A program made the position numbers and the translations under genes. A model generated the notes under the pieces. The model was not told the origin of the DNA. It saw only the letters and a program-made list of their open reading frames with translations, and did not search any database. From Nepenthes gracilis (taxonomy: Eukaryota > Streptophyta > Magnoliopsida > Caryophyllales > Nepenthaceae), in contig BSYO01000004.1 in the NCBI GenBank assembly GCA_033239525.1, forward strand, positions 16,096,037 through 16,160,036: 64,000 nucleotides of DNA, written 5' to 3'. This document shows positions 43,772-54,467 of this stretch, one piece after another. The number at the start of each line of letters is the position of its first letter. Position 1 is the first letter of the stretch.

Positions 43772-45996
43772 ATGGCCGACTCCCCTGTTCCTCCTCAGAC
43801 ACCCGCCTCCCCCATCCGTCCCCCTCCTCCCCCTCCACTGAACATTGTAGAGTCTTCTGAGAATCCCATCTCGATCCCGCCTCAGATTCAGATTCAGACT
43901 TCCCTTATTCCCGAAACCCTTGCAACCCCGAAGCTCGCTGTTGACACATCTGTCGGAGCCGTTGTTCATTCCCACTCTTGGGTCGATGTCGTCAAGAAGG
44001 ATGGCTCTGGGCAGTGCTTCGAGTTGCGTTTCTTCTCTCACCATGACTCTGTGTCCTCCGACGGCGCTCTTTCTCCCCCGCCTGAAGTCATTGAGAAGGG
44101 TAATATTTTTTGGGGCCACACCCTGGTTGGCTATTTTCTCAACACCTCTCCCCATTTCATGGCTGTCAAGGCAGTAGCCATGAAAATATGGGCCCGTTTC
44201 GGACTCAAGCAAATCGCCGGCAACGAAGGCGATTTTTTCTTCTTTCGTTTCCCATCTGAAGAGATGCTGGTGAAATGCTTGCGTGCTGGACCTTGGACAT
44301 TCTCTGGTAAGGCTATCTTCCTTAAGCGCTGGTCGCCAGGAATGGAATTGACAAAAGAGGAGCACAAGCGTTTCCCAATTTGGATTAAACTGGCGAACAT
44401 ACCGCTCGAATTGTGGACCAATGCTGGACTTTGTTGGGTTGCCAGTGCGATTGGGACCCCTTTACAGATTGATCCCAGGACCGGTCGTATGGAGAATCTT
44501 TCATTTGCAAAGATTTGTGTTGAAGTTGGTGTGGATGGGTCATTTCCTTTTTTTTTGGTAAGTAAGTATTTTGGATTAATGGGAGAAAAAAGTTACAAAT
44601 TCGATGTTTTAACTCCAAGTTTTTTGACTTGGGAGTAAAACATAGCCCGCTGGGGCATACCCCGAGCGACAAGTACATCCGGAAGTACATAACAGACCTC
44701 TAGGAGACTAACGCTCTACAGATCCTATAGAGAATGAAAAATATTACATCACAAAACAGCGGGTCCAACCCACTGCATCTCAAAACAGCACCAACAAAGG
44801 ACAAAAAGACCACTGTTGGAGACTGAAAACAGTGGACAAAAAAAAACCACTGTTGGGAACTGAAAATAGCTTCATCTCCATTCAACTGCCCATGCTTCAG
44901 AAGCCAATACAGCATCAGCAGCAATACTCCAAACAAACTCAGCATCACGCAGCCACACACAACACCCCTACCGTGCCTGCAAAACGACAGCAGTAGCTGC
45001 ACCTCTCAGCTAGCCTCTTCACCTATCTAGCGTCAACCTTCCATGCATCCAAGAAAATTGGATATAGGGTATCTAGCATGCAACTGAAGACATCAACAAC
45101 TTCAGCCAGCACCAGCATCAGCAGAAGACAGGTCAGCAGCTCCTCACTGCAGTCCAGATGGGCCATTTTCCAGTTCCATCGCTGTTCAAACTTGTCCCGA
45201 TTCTGAAGTTATTACTAGGGTGAATGTGGCATATAGCTGGAAACCCACTCGATGTGCTCATTGCCGTCAGATTGGTCATATGGAATCAAAATGCCTGTCC
45301 AAGTCTGCCAGCAATCATACTGGTACTTCTCAGCCTTTTGATTCTGTCCCTGTCGATTGTAATCAAAGTAATAGTGTTAGGCATCCTGAATCAAGTGATG
45401 CAACTGTTCGTTCTGTTTCCTCCATTTCTCTCCTTAATGTGGATACTGGTTGCCTCTCGGTTGAGACTCCAATTGATGATGATGGTAATGCCGGCCAGTG
45501 CCCCTCCTTGGAGCTCGCTGGTCCTTCTTCCCAGCACTCTGTCATTGTAAAGGCCCCCTCAGATTCTGGTTGCCCTTCTGTTGATCCACCCCCTTTTGAT
45601 ATGGGGGAGTCCCGGCCTGTAAATCAGTCTTCTCTCCCTTCCCTATTGGGTTCTGAAGACAGTATTGAGCTTGAAAGTGTTCCTTCACACTCTTCCGCTG
45701 ACAGTGCGCATCAAAGTTGCCCACCGGATGCCTCCAGGTGTTTGGATGGCTCCCATGATATGCAAATGGACGATTTGTCTCCTCACTCCCCTGTCTCCGA
45801 TTCTCAACACCATCTTCTCGATTTAGATGAATTTATACTTACTCCAAGCTCTATCAAGAGGATTTCTAAGAAATACTCCTCGAATTCCTCATTGGTAGAT
45901 GATTTGCGGGGCATGGAGTCTGATTGGAAGACTCCTAAAACTAGGAAAAAGAAAAAAGCTGCCTCCAAAAAATCCAGGGGCGCCTCAGGCCCTTAG
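43772..45996 (+). pseudogene. LINE ORF1 (DUF4283 plus CCHC), split only by an insertion
   Basis: Begins MADSPVPPQTPASP at the ATG of GCCATGGCC. DUF4283 blocks: LVGYFLNTSPHFMAV, KIWARFGLKQIAGNE, FFFFRFPSEEMLVKCL, GPWTFSGKAIFLKRW, FPIWIKLANIPLELW and CWVASAIGTPLQIDP. After the insertion (44548-45156) come AYSWKPT and a zinc knuckle CAHCRQIGHMESKC (about 45253-45294), an acidic Ser-rich linker, SSIKRISKKYSSN and a basic end (RKKKKAASKKS). Apart from the insertion no stop or frameshift is evident, so this copy was probably open when hit (inference). Confidence 0.85.
44548..45156 (-). mobile_element. 609-bp minus-strand 3'UTR element inside ORF1
   Basis: Near-perfect TSD: GATGGGTCATTTCC at 44534-44547 and GATGGGCCATTTTCC at 45157-45171, differing by one change and one base. 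T-run, GGTAAGTAAG, stem-loop (about 44604-44642, AACTCC paired with GGGAGT), CCTCTAGGAG block and a short antisense-TGCTG body. Confidence 0.85.
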
Positions 45997-46222
45997 GCAT
46001 TTGCTGCTGGGGTTTTTTTTGACTGGGTCCTGTTCCCAGGGCCATGGTTTTGATATTTTGTTTTTGGACAGATTAGTGCTGCTGCATGCTATATCTTGGC
46101 ATGTGGCTTGAATAAAATATATCAGACATGTGCTTGGTGGAATTTTGATGCTTATCTGACATTGTTATCCTGTACTCCTGGGTTCTTCTTCTGCCTCTAG
46201 AAAGTCCCTCTAACCTGGTACT

Positions 46223-48100
46223 TTTTTTTTGGTAAGTAAGTGTGTAATTTGGATTAATGGGAGAAAAAAATTATAAAAATTCAATGTGAGAAACTCCAAG
46301 TTTTTGACTTGGAATTTACACAAAAACCTTAGGGCATTCCCCGAGCGACTGGTACAACAGAGGGAACCACAAAAGGACCTCTAAGAGAAACGATCTAACA
46401 GAGGAAGGAAATTGATTACAATCATTTTACAGAAGCAGAAAAAGAAAACAAAAAAACAGTTGCTCCCGAGTGACAGGATCAGCAACCGCTAGACAGCAAC
46501 TCAAAGCTTCCCACAGCATAGATCAAAGGCCACCGCCCACAGCAGCGCAATACAGCAGCCCAAAGTTTCCAGCATCATGAAACAAGGCAGCTGCATCACG
46601 CCCATTTCCAAATCCATCAAAATCTGCAACATCTTCACACTTCTGCCAGCCGAAGGAGCAAACACCTCCCAGCGCCTATAGGGAAAATCTCAAAACCAGG
46701 ACTGCAACACAGTGGGAGCTTCAAGCTGAAAGGAGACCCAACTGCCTGATCTACAGCTCAAGAGATTCCCCAGGCTAAGACAGAGCAGCATGCGTCCAGC
46801 GGGGGCCAAACAGCAGCAACACGCACATCCAGCCAGGGGGAGAGACATCCAGTATATTTCAACAATATACAGGTCAGAGCAGCAGGAAGAGCATACTGCA
46901 ACAAACCACAATTCCAGCAAAGGCAACAAAAAGGGACAATTCATCATCAGCAATATCCACGCTGCCAAAATGAGCAATCAAACCAGACGAGGACCTGTTC
47001 AGTCCCACCCGGTAAGACAGCACCCGAAGACCTGGTGCAAAAGCCAACATCAGCACTTCAAAATTTCAGAACCAGAGACTACCAAACTCAGTCGGCATTT
47101 GTTAATTCAAACCGACGAAAAGAGACCAACCCAGCCGTCAACCAAAGGCACAAACACACCAAACGAGACCAGCAACCATTCGGGCACCAGCACCTCAAAA
47201 TGTGGACACTGTGAAGGCACAAAAAACAGAACCTCAATACAGCTCCAACCCTCCTCAACCTACCAGCAGCGCCACCCTCAACCAGAGCAAAAAGCAAAAA
47301 AAAGGAAAGGGATCAAAGCTTCACTTCACATCAGACAGCAAACAAATGCGTTTCGCATCCAGCAGACACCCAATTCCACCATCTACACCATTAACCCAAT
47401 GGAGCCTAGAACCACGAGCATGCGAAAAGGCTGGAGCTCCCCCAGCCCATTAAGGCAGCAAGGGCATTCCAGCAAGCATCCACGAATTCTGTGACACCTT
47501 CAGCAGGAAGACTGAACAAAAAAACCAGCACAACCCACCAGCAGAAAGAGAAGATCAGAAAGTGTAGCATATTAACCAAAAATCCAGCAAGACAGCAACC
47601 ATAGATCCCACGACAGCAGCATCTGATTAAGATGAACCAAAAACAAAAGGACTGCAACAAGGGAGGAGCTAAGTGCATATAACCCATTCACCGACAGGAG
47701 CAAACAAAGCCAACTGCCGCCTCTAAATGAACAGAGAAACACTCCAGCACTCCGAGGCAGATTCAATGAACCATGACAAGCACACACCATCTAACAACAG
47801 ATCAGCCAAGCGGGGGATCACATCAAACCAAGGGAAAAGCAATCACCAACTAACAGCACCCCTTCAACATGATGGATACAGCTCCATTAATCACAGCACC
47901 TGCCAGGCAGAAACAGACTCTACAACTTGCAGGAGGAAATGGCCAGCATTAGCAAATCCCCAAAGGCGAGCAAAAAGAAAGCAGCCTGCATATCAAGAAC
48001 AGCCAGAGCGCCAGCAGCAAATGACCAAACCCCTTTTTTTTTTTCCTTCCTCTCTTTTTTCCATTTTTTCCTTCTTTTTTTTTTCTTTTCTTTTTTTTTT
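46223..48100 (-). mobile_element. 1.88-kb minus-strand 3'UTR element
   Basis: Perfect 16-bp TSD (CCTCTAACCTGGTACT) at 46207-46222 and 48101-48116. It spans the complete 3'UTR in element sense, from a long A-rich tract (48100-48031) that normally follows ORF2, through the TGCTG-rich body, to the terminal stem-loop (about 46284-46322) and tail. No coding. The A-tract may have been the reverse transcriptase stop point. Confidence 0.92.
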
Positions 48101-48449
48101 CCTCTAACCTGGTACTGATTTGGTTGAGCTGCATTTTTGTCATGAAGAGTTGCAGTGGAACGCGTTTTATCTTGCTGTTTCCTGATGCTGATGCAATAGT
48201 GTTGAAACTCTTGGGAGATGGGGTTTCAGTCAGCTAGTATACTGGCTGTATATGAACTGCTCTTGAAGCGTTAAGGGTTAGACCCTTTATTGTCTCGATT
48301 CTGCAATGCCTGTTCTGATGAATCTGCTGGTAGATTATTGAGTGTGCGGTTCGCTGTGTTGCTCATTCTGCAATGCTAGTTCAGATGAAGGGTTGTTGTT
48401 GGATTTGGACCAAATGTATATCCTCTAGCCTGGTTACTGGCCAGTTGCA

Positions 48450-48549
48450 NNNNNNNNNNNNNNNNNNNNNNNNNNNNNNNNNNNNNNNNNNNNNNNNNNN
48501 NNNNNNNNNNNNNNNNNNNNNNNNNNNNNNNNNNNNNNNNNNNNNNNNN
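48450..48549. other. Assembly gap of 100 N
   Basis: Exactly 100 unknown bases inside the TGCTG-rich 3'UTR of the plus-strand LINE. A round length of 100 usually marks a gap of unknown size, so distances across it are unreliable. Confidence 0.99.
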
Positions 48550-48764
48550 GATCTGATGCACCTCTGATGTTGTTGTGTTTCCTTCTGTTTGTCGCCAATT
48601 GATGGAATTAATTGCTGGGCTGTAATGGTTGTCTTGTATGCTGAGACTGAGATGGATTGAGGGGTCAGGCTGTCAGTCTGTTGCCTTGGTGTTCATTTCA
48701 GCATTGTTATTTTCTGGCTGTCACTAGGCTGCAGTGAGGAGATGAACTCATATGTTGGTGAAAT

Positions 48765-48960
48765 TGTCCGGAGTGCAAGTAGCCGGAATGCTTTTTGCCG
48801 GAGTATGTGATGTCCGGAGTGCATTTGGCAGGATTGCAATCTGCCAGAGTAAACGTTTGCTGGAGTGCAATTTGCCTGTTTCTTTCCCTTGCCTGGAATG
48901 CGCAAGAATCCGGAGTGTTGAAACCGGAGTGCATTGGACGGAGTCCTTGGGAAGGAGTGA
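48765..48960 (+). repeat. CGGAGTG module
   Basis: Degenerate CCGGAGTGCA units about every 18-25 bp, joined to the end of a TGCTG-rich 3'UTR. Local phrases (TTTGCCTGTTTCTTTCCC, TTGCCTGGAATGCG) are shared with the array at 61684-63400, so both derive from one ancestral module. Confidence 0.75.
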
Positions 48961-51023
48961 TTTTTTTTTTTTTGGTAAGCAAGTATTTTGGATTGATGGG
49001 AGAAAAATTACAAAATCTATGTTTTAACTCCAAGTATTTTGACTTGGGAGTAAAGCATAACCCGCTGAGGCATACCCCGAGCGATAAGTACAAACGAAGG
49101 TACATAACAGACCTCTAGAAGGCCAATGTTCTACAGAACTTATAGAAAATGAAAAATTTTACATCACAAAACATCGGGACCGACCTACAGATCCCAAGCC
49201 AGCCGGCGCTGCAAAGAACCAACGGCAACAAAGAAATTCACCCAGTCACAGCTTTGGACGCAACAGCTGTGGACACTACAGCTATCAAAGCCGCCAGCCT
49301 TCGGACAGCCAAGTCACCAAAATGATCCAGAATAACAGGCATCCATATCCAGGTCATCCTGATACATCAGCCAAGAGTATTTCAGCAAGCGCTGAACTAC
49401 TCCAACAGCAGAAACCCAGCCTCCCTCCAGGAAAACAATATCAGCTGCCATCCAGCACAACACCCGGATTCTGCATCTTTCCAGCATCAGATCCAGTGAC
49501 CATAATTGGCACATCCACTGAGGCATACAACATCAGCATCATTCCGGCATCAATACATGGAAACCACCAGGCACACGCCGTCAACAAGCAAGAGCAACAT
49601 GCTGTTCATTTCACATTTGGTGCATCCGGGCCTTTCTTCAGCACAGATGCACCAAGATAGCAGCAACTTGCATGCCTCTCAGCAGCCCAGTATACATGAG
49701 CATAAATCTGCTCCGAGATCAGCAATCCAGAACGGACCACTTCAGCACTGCCTCCCACCAAGCCTCCAAATATACCAGCAGCAATGTCAGCTCCCAACAG
49801 CATGAACAGAAGCAAAATTAAGTGCATAAAAGCACACCAAACAGCCCAGATAGGCCTCCAGCATTTGCAGCCCATCGTCCAAGGAGACCAGCAGCACCTT
49901 CAGTTCCCAGCATCAGGAACAGGAGAGATATTGATTGCATATCAGCACACCAACACAGCCAGAGAGACCGTAGAATGCAATGGATCTGCCCATTTAACAT
50001 GAGCACAATCAACACCAGGAACAGCTTCAGCAAAAAAACCAGAGAGGCTGCCAAAAGCATACGCATGGGCCAGCATTTGACTCAAATTAGCAGACAGCAT
50101 CAGCAGCCAATCCAGGGCACCACGGTCAAAACACAAATGACCAAGCCAGGTAACCCAACTTGCACTGGGTCAGCCTACTGCAGGTGACGAGCATTATCAA
50201 GGGCCCTTTTGGCTTGCCTGCGTCTACGAGCCTTAGCCCTTTTCCATTCTTTATGTTGGAGCTTCTCCCACTCCCGAAGGGATGGTAAGTAAGTGGTGCC
50301 CGATTTCTTTTGGGGACCGAGATCAACAACCACAACCCCATCAGGAGTCTCAACCGGAGAATTGAGGTCCTCAGGATCAGGACGGACAGCTGATTCAGAG
50401 TGTTTCAAACAATACGTCCGAGCAATCCGAGAAATAGATTCAGGGGTATAATCTGGATCAATCTCGCCTAACGGATCAGGCGCAACATTAACAGGTGATG
50501 AAGCGTGGTCCAGCAACACATCATCCGCTGCCACCACAGGGAGGGTGACCACAGCAGATGGCTTCTTTGCAGAAGGCATCTCACATATCTCTTCCGGAGG
50601 CACAACTACCACAGGAGATATACAAGGGGTATCAGAAGACTCAGAGGCGAGAGGGCCATCATCCAAACCATAGATGGCCGATCGGCTGCCTCCTTCACAA
50701 CAGCCCAGCATCAATAAAGCTGGATCTGCTTCACTCCCCTCAGCTAGAGTAGACAGAGACTTCAAGGATGGGAGATCCTCCACACCCCCAGAAACCTCTG
50801 ATTCAAGAGCTGATTGCTCAGTGTGGTCAGAATCCATCTCCACTAAATCCATATCATTAGTGGCAAAATCCATCTCCTTCAAAGAAGCAGAAGCATAATC
50901 AGGGCCAGAATGAGGCAATGAGGAAAGGCCAGATTCGGACCTCATTTGTGGGATAGACTCAGGTAGCAGATAAGGGCCATCAATAATCCCCTCAACTCGA
51001 TCAAACTGAGCCAAATCCACCAC
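48961..51023 (-). mobile_element. Minus-strand LINE fragment: ORF1 end plus 3'UTR
   Basis: T-run, GGTAAGCAAG and terminal stem-loop (about 49017-49057) at the left, an antisense-TGCTG 3'UTR, then the end of ORF1 (51023-50175). ORF2 is absent between ORF1 and the 3'UTR. The ORF1 5' part is cut off by the T-run of another element at 51024. No TSD was found. Confidence 0.7.
50175..51023 (-). pseudogene. LINE ORF1 C-terminal half, Arg-rich end
   Basis: Open minus frame of about 280 codons. It has the acidic linker (LVEMDSDHTEQSALES), YTPESISRIARTY and a basic tail (HKEWKRAKARRRRQAKRA). The stop is followed at once by 3'UTR. No CCHC knuckle. Almost the same protein end as at 36866-37228, so at least two ORF1-only elements of this subfamily exist here. 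Confidence 0.78.
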
Positions 51024-51767
51024 TTTTTTTTTTGGTAAGTAAGTGATTTGGATTAAAGGGAGAAAAAATTTACAAGTCATGATTTATCACCAAGTGTTAT
51101 TCCGACTTGAGGATAAATCACCACCGCGAGGGCATGCCCCAAGCATTTCTAACAACGACAGCACAAAAACAAAAGCCGGTAATCATGCAAAAAAAAAAAA
51201 AAAACCAACCACTCTAGCATCAGTGGATCAAAACCAAAATAAAACATGCCGAATCAAGGCATGACCTAAGAATGGCAACAAATAGAGGGAACCAGCAACC
51301 GAGACCCATTCGAATCCACAGCAAAACACCCTGGCCGGCGTTTGCTTAACACCAAAAGGAGGACAGTTCAACTAGCGTCCGATTTCCAGCGGTACCAAGC
51401 CACAGCATCTAGGACAGCATTCCATCAGCTCAATCAGGGCTTTGCCAAAACAGCACTAGCAAAATCTTCAGAGAAAAACACCATGCATTTTTACACATAC
51501 ACAGCCAGCAATCTCCGGATGGATCTACAAACCAGATAATGTAGCATACAATGCCATTTCAATCCTGCGCAACAGCACCAGCACAGGCAGGGAATCCCCC
51601 ATTCCGTGGGTAGCATTTTCCATCTCCAGCCGCAGCGCCTGCTTCAGCAATGTCATCCGATGATGCAGCAACCCGGAAAAATTAAGCGTGTGATACCGAT
51701 CCAGCGATCAAAGACTAGAAGAGACCGGCATCAGCATTAGTAGTGCAGAAAAACAGGAGCCAAGGAT
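51024..51767 (-). mobile_element. Minus-strand non-autonomous element fragment
   Basis: T-run and GGTAAGTAAGTG at 51024. The stem-loop GATTTATCACCAAGT (51085-51099) pairs with ACTTGAGGATAAATC (51109-51123) around a loop of the CGGAATAAC class. An antisense-TGCTG body follows. It closely resembles the 3' part of the element at 13938-16800. Its 5' side is overrun at 51768 and no TSD was found. Confidence 0.7.
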
Positions 51768-54467
51768 TCTTTTTTTTTTTTTTTTTGGTAATTAAGTGTG
51801 TATTTTGGATTTAAGGGAGAAAAATTTCCAAGTTTTTGACTTGGAGTTGGAACAAAAGAAACGCTGGGACATACCCCGAGCGACAATTATATCAGATAAG
51901 TCCACAAAAAAAACCTCAATGTGGACCGATCAACCAAAATAAAGAAAATGAACATGTCATTTTACAAAAGTATGCTTCCGATTGCCCAAATGCATCCCAA
52001 AGATACACAAGCAGGAGGCAAAACGGCAGTATCAGGGCAAAAACCAACGGCATTCAAGATAATCAAAATGCCCAGCCTACAACAGTAAAGGCCAGCTACA
52101 TAATGCCCGATCCATGCAGTTTAACATCGGCAAAAGATACAGCTTCTCGTAGGCCGCCCCGCATGCACATGGCCGGACAGCAAACCCAAACCCACCAGCA
52201 AAATCAAAAATCCAACAGGCAAATATGCAGGCAAACTGGATCCAAACATGGCAGGACCAGAAACCAAACACAGCTTCATTCAGCAGCTGTCAGATGGAGC
52301 AAATCAGTGAACAGAGGGCAATTCACTTCAACGGCACCAGCATCGCAGCACATACTAGAGCAGCTTAGCAAAGAAAACACTTCAGCATCACACCTTCTCA
52401 GCGCACCCTGCATCAGCTTGGTTGACCATGCAAGCCAGCGCTATCACCATCAGCAACAGGAAATACTCTCCCATCCGCAGTGCAACTGTGGAGTGCAGCA
52501 TGAGAGAGCAAACTAAGCAGCAGCATTGACTATTCCGGATACCAAATTAATAGCCCCATCAACCAAGCAGCAGCTCACCCAATATCACGCCAACAGCTGT
52601 TGGGACCCCATACCAGAGAGCTGCAACACTTCTGCACTGCCATCAAAGAATTCACCCAAACAAGGATTCAGCAACACCTTTAGCAACCCCAAGAGAAAAC
52701 AGGAAGCCGGCACCAACTGAATCAGCAACCATAGCAGCAACTGGACAGCATAATCGATAACAGCTACAAAATCCCAGCCCAGATCGGATAAATCAAGATT
52801 TAACCCAGAACTCTAACAGTTCCAGCAAATCTAGCAAGACCGAGAGCAACCCCAGCGATGCAGTGCCCCCAACATCAACAATTGGCAGCACCAGCAACCC
52901 ATTGCCAACCATCAATAAATAAAGATGGGAGCTCAAGCATGCTGAGTTTCAGTATCAAATCAAAAACAGCAACACTGATGAAGAAAATTCAAGCAATGAT
53001 CTTCAGCAGCCAAAGAAATGAGCATCAAGGCCAGGATCACAGGAACCATCTACATCACATCTGCATCGACAGGTAGCTACCGGACAGCAGATCAAGGATA
53101 TCAACACATCCCCATTCAAGCCAAGAATCAGTCGCAGACTGACATTGGTTCACCAACAGACTCTGCCAAACAGCGCCCAGTAATACCCTACGCCAACACC
53201 AACAACCGGCAGCACCAACAGCATTGTAGTCAAATACAGCGCAGCCATACCCCCCTTCAGGCCACCGCCCCTTGCAGGTCAATAGACCTTGGTATATAAA
53301 GGAGCAGCCAGAAAATCATAAAAAGAAAGGACCAATGAACCGCCAGAAGGATCAAGAGTCAAGTTCAGCAGCATCTAGGCTCCAGCAATACATCAACACA
53401 TAACACTCAGATTCAATCCGCAGATAGCTTCCACATCGCTGTTCCAAACCGTTTGCAGGACTACAGCAGCCATTATCATTGAATTTAAAAGCAACAGGCA
53501 GCAAGAAGCTGTCTTCAGCCCATTTGCATCATCATGCAGTAACCAGGCCACACCCGAGGGATGCACCAAGAGAGATCAATGAAACAGCACCTCTATTTTG
53601 CTTCAATGCATCAGAAGCATTAACAACATCTCATACGCACAACAACTGAAATCGGGGCTAATAGTATAATCAGTCACAAAACAGATCAGCAACCACAATG
53701 CCTCACAGCCATTTTATTAAGCACCCAATCAGCACCAAACAAGTGAACAACAGCATCTAGCCAACAAACCTTTAACAGATTACCAAAACCATCAGAGCCA
53801 TTATATTAACCATGCCATGGTTCCAACAACAGACAATGAAATTCCACATAATCAGAACAACTTAATCTATCAATGCCATAGGACTACAACATTGACTGCC
53901 CATCTTCAACAAAGCCGCCCTGTGTTTATCGATAACAGCATCATGGAATCTTTCAGCAAGCATACAAACATCAACCGGCTGGAGGAAAGCGTCAGCAGCT
54001 TCAGACCCATGATTAAGACAATTGAGCCCAACCATCTACACCAGAGACATCAGCGCAACCAACATAGAACAATCAGACCCAGCGGGCTACAACTCCTCAA
54101 TGCATACCAACCTCCAACAAGAGCAACAAGAGCTCCCCAGGAAACTACAAGGAGCAGGAAACTACAACATGATGTTTTTTTTTTTTCTTCTTTTTTTTTT
54201 CTTTTTCCTCTATTATTTTTTCTTCTTTTTTTTTTTTTCAAAACCAACCCGAACCGGAACCGTCAAGTCCCGCAGGGCCAGAAGGGCCAGCAGCCACATA
54301 AAGCGCAAAGATAACCCCCACTCAAATTTTTTATTTTTTTACAACAACCAAGCCAATGCGAAGCAAAAAATGCGAAAAGCACAGCCTACAAGGCCAAAAA
54401 GACCAGCAGCCTCAAAAGCAGCAGAAACCCCCACCCCCAAATTTATTTATTTATTTATTTATTTATT
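51768..54467 (-). other. Long 3'UTR of the minus-strand LINE
   Basis: About 2.7 kb without a supportable gene. In element sense it starts with (TAAA)n and A-tracts. It then has a G/T-rich TGCTG/GTTGCTG-dominated body with few purine-only runs, and ends in the family terminus. The 3'UTR at 19276-21943 has the same layout and a similar length. Confidence 0.65.

Larger units (their letters stand above)
43640..48960 (+). mobile_element. ORF1-only LINE (plus) with CCHC knuckle and two insertions
   Basis: 5'UTR hairpin CTAGAGAGAGGGTTTCTC at 43671-43702, TTTCAAATTTCGAATTTG, then ORF1 43772-45996 split by one insertion. Directly after the ORF1 stop comes GCATTTGCTGCTGGGG and a TGCTG-rich 3'UTR, interrupted at 46223-48100 and by an N gap, then a CGGAGTG module (48765-48960). 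ORF2 is absent. The end is covered by the T-run of another element at 48961. Confidence 0.78.

Noticed and set aside
47727..48107. 126-codon frame ending in a Phe-rich tail that looks like a membrane segment
   Set aside because: The tail is translated from T-tracts at the A-rich start of a minus-strand 3'UTR. Not a gene.
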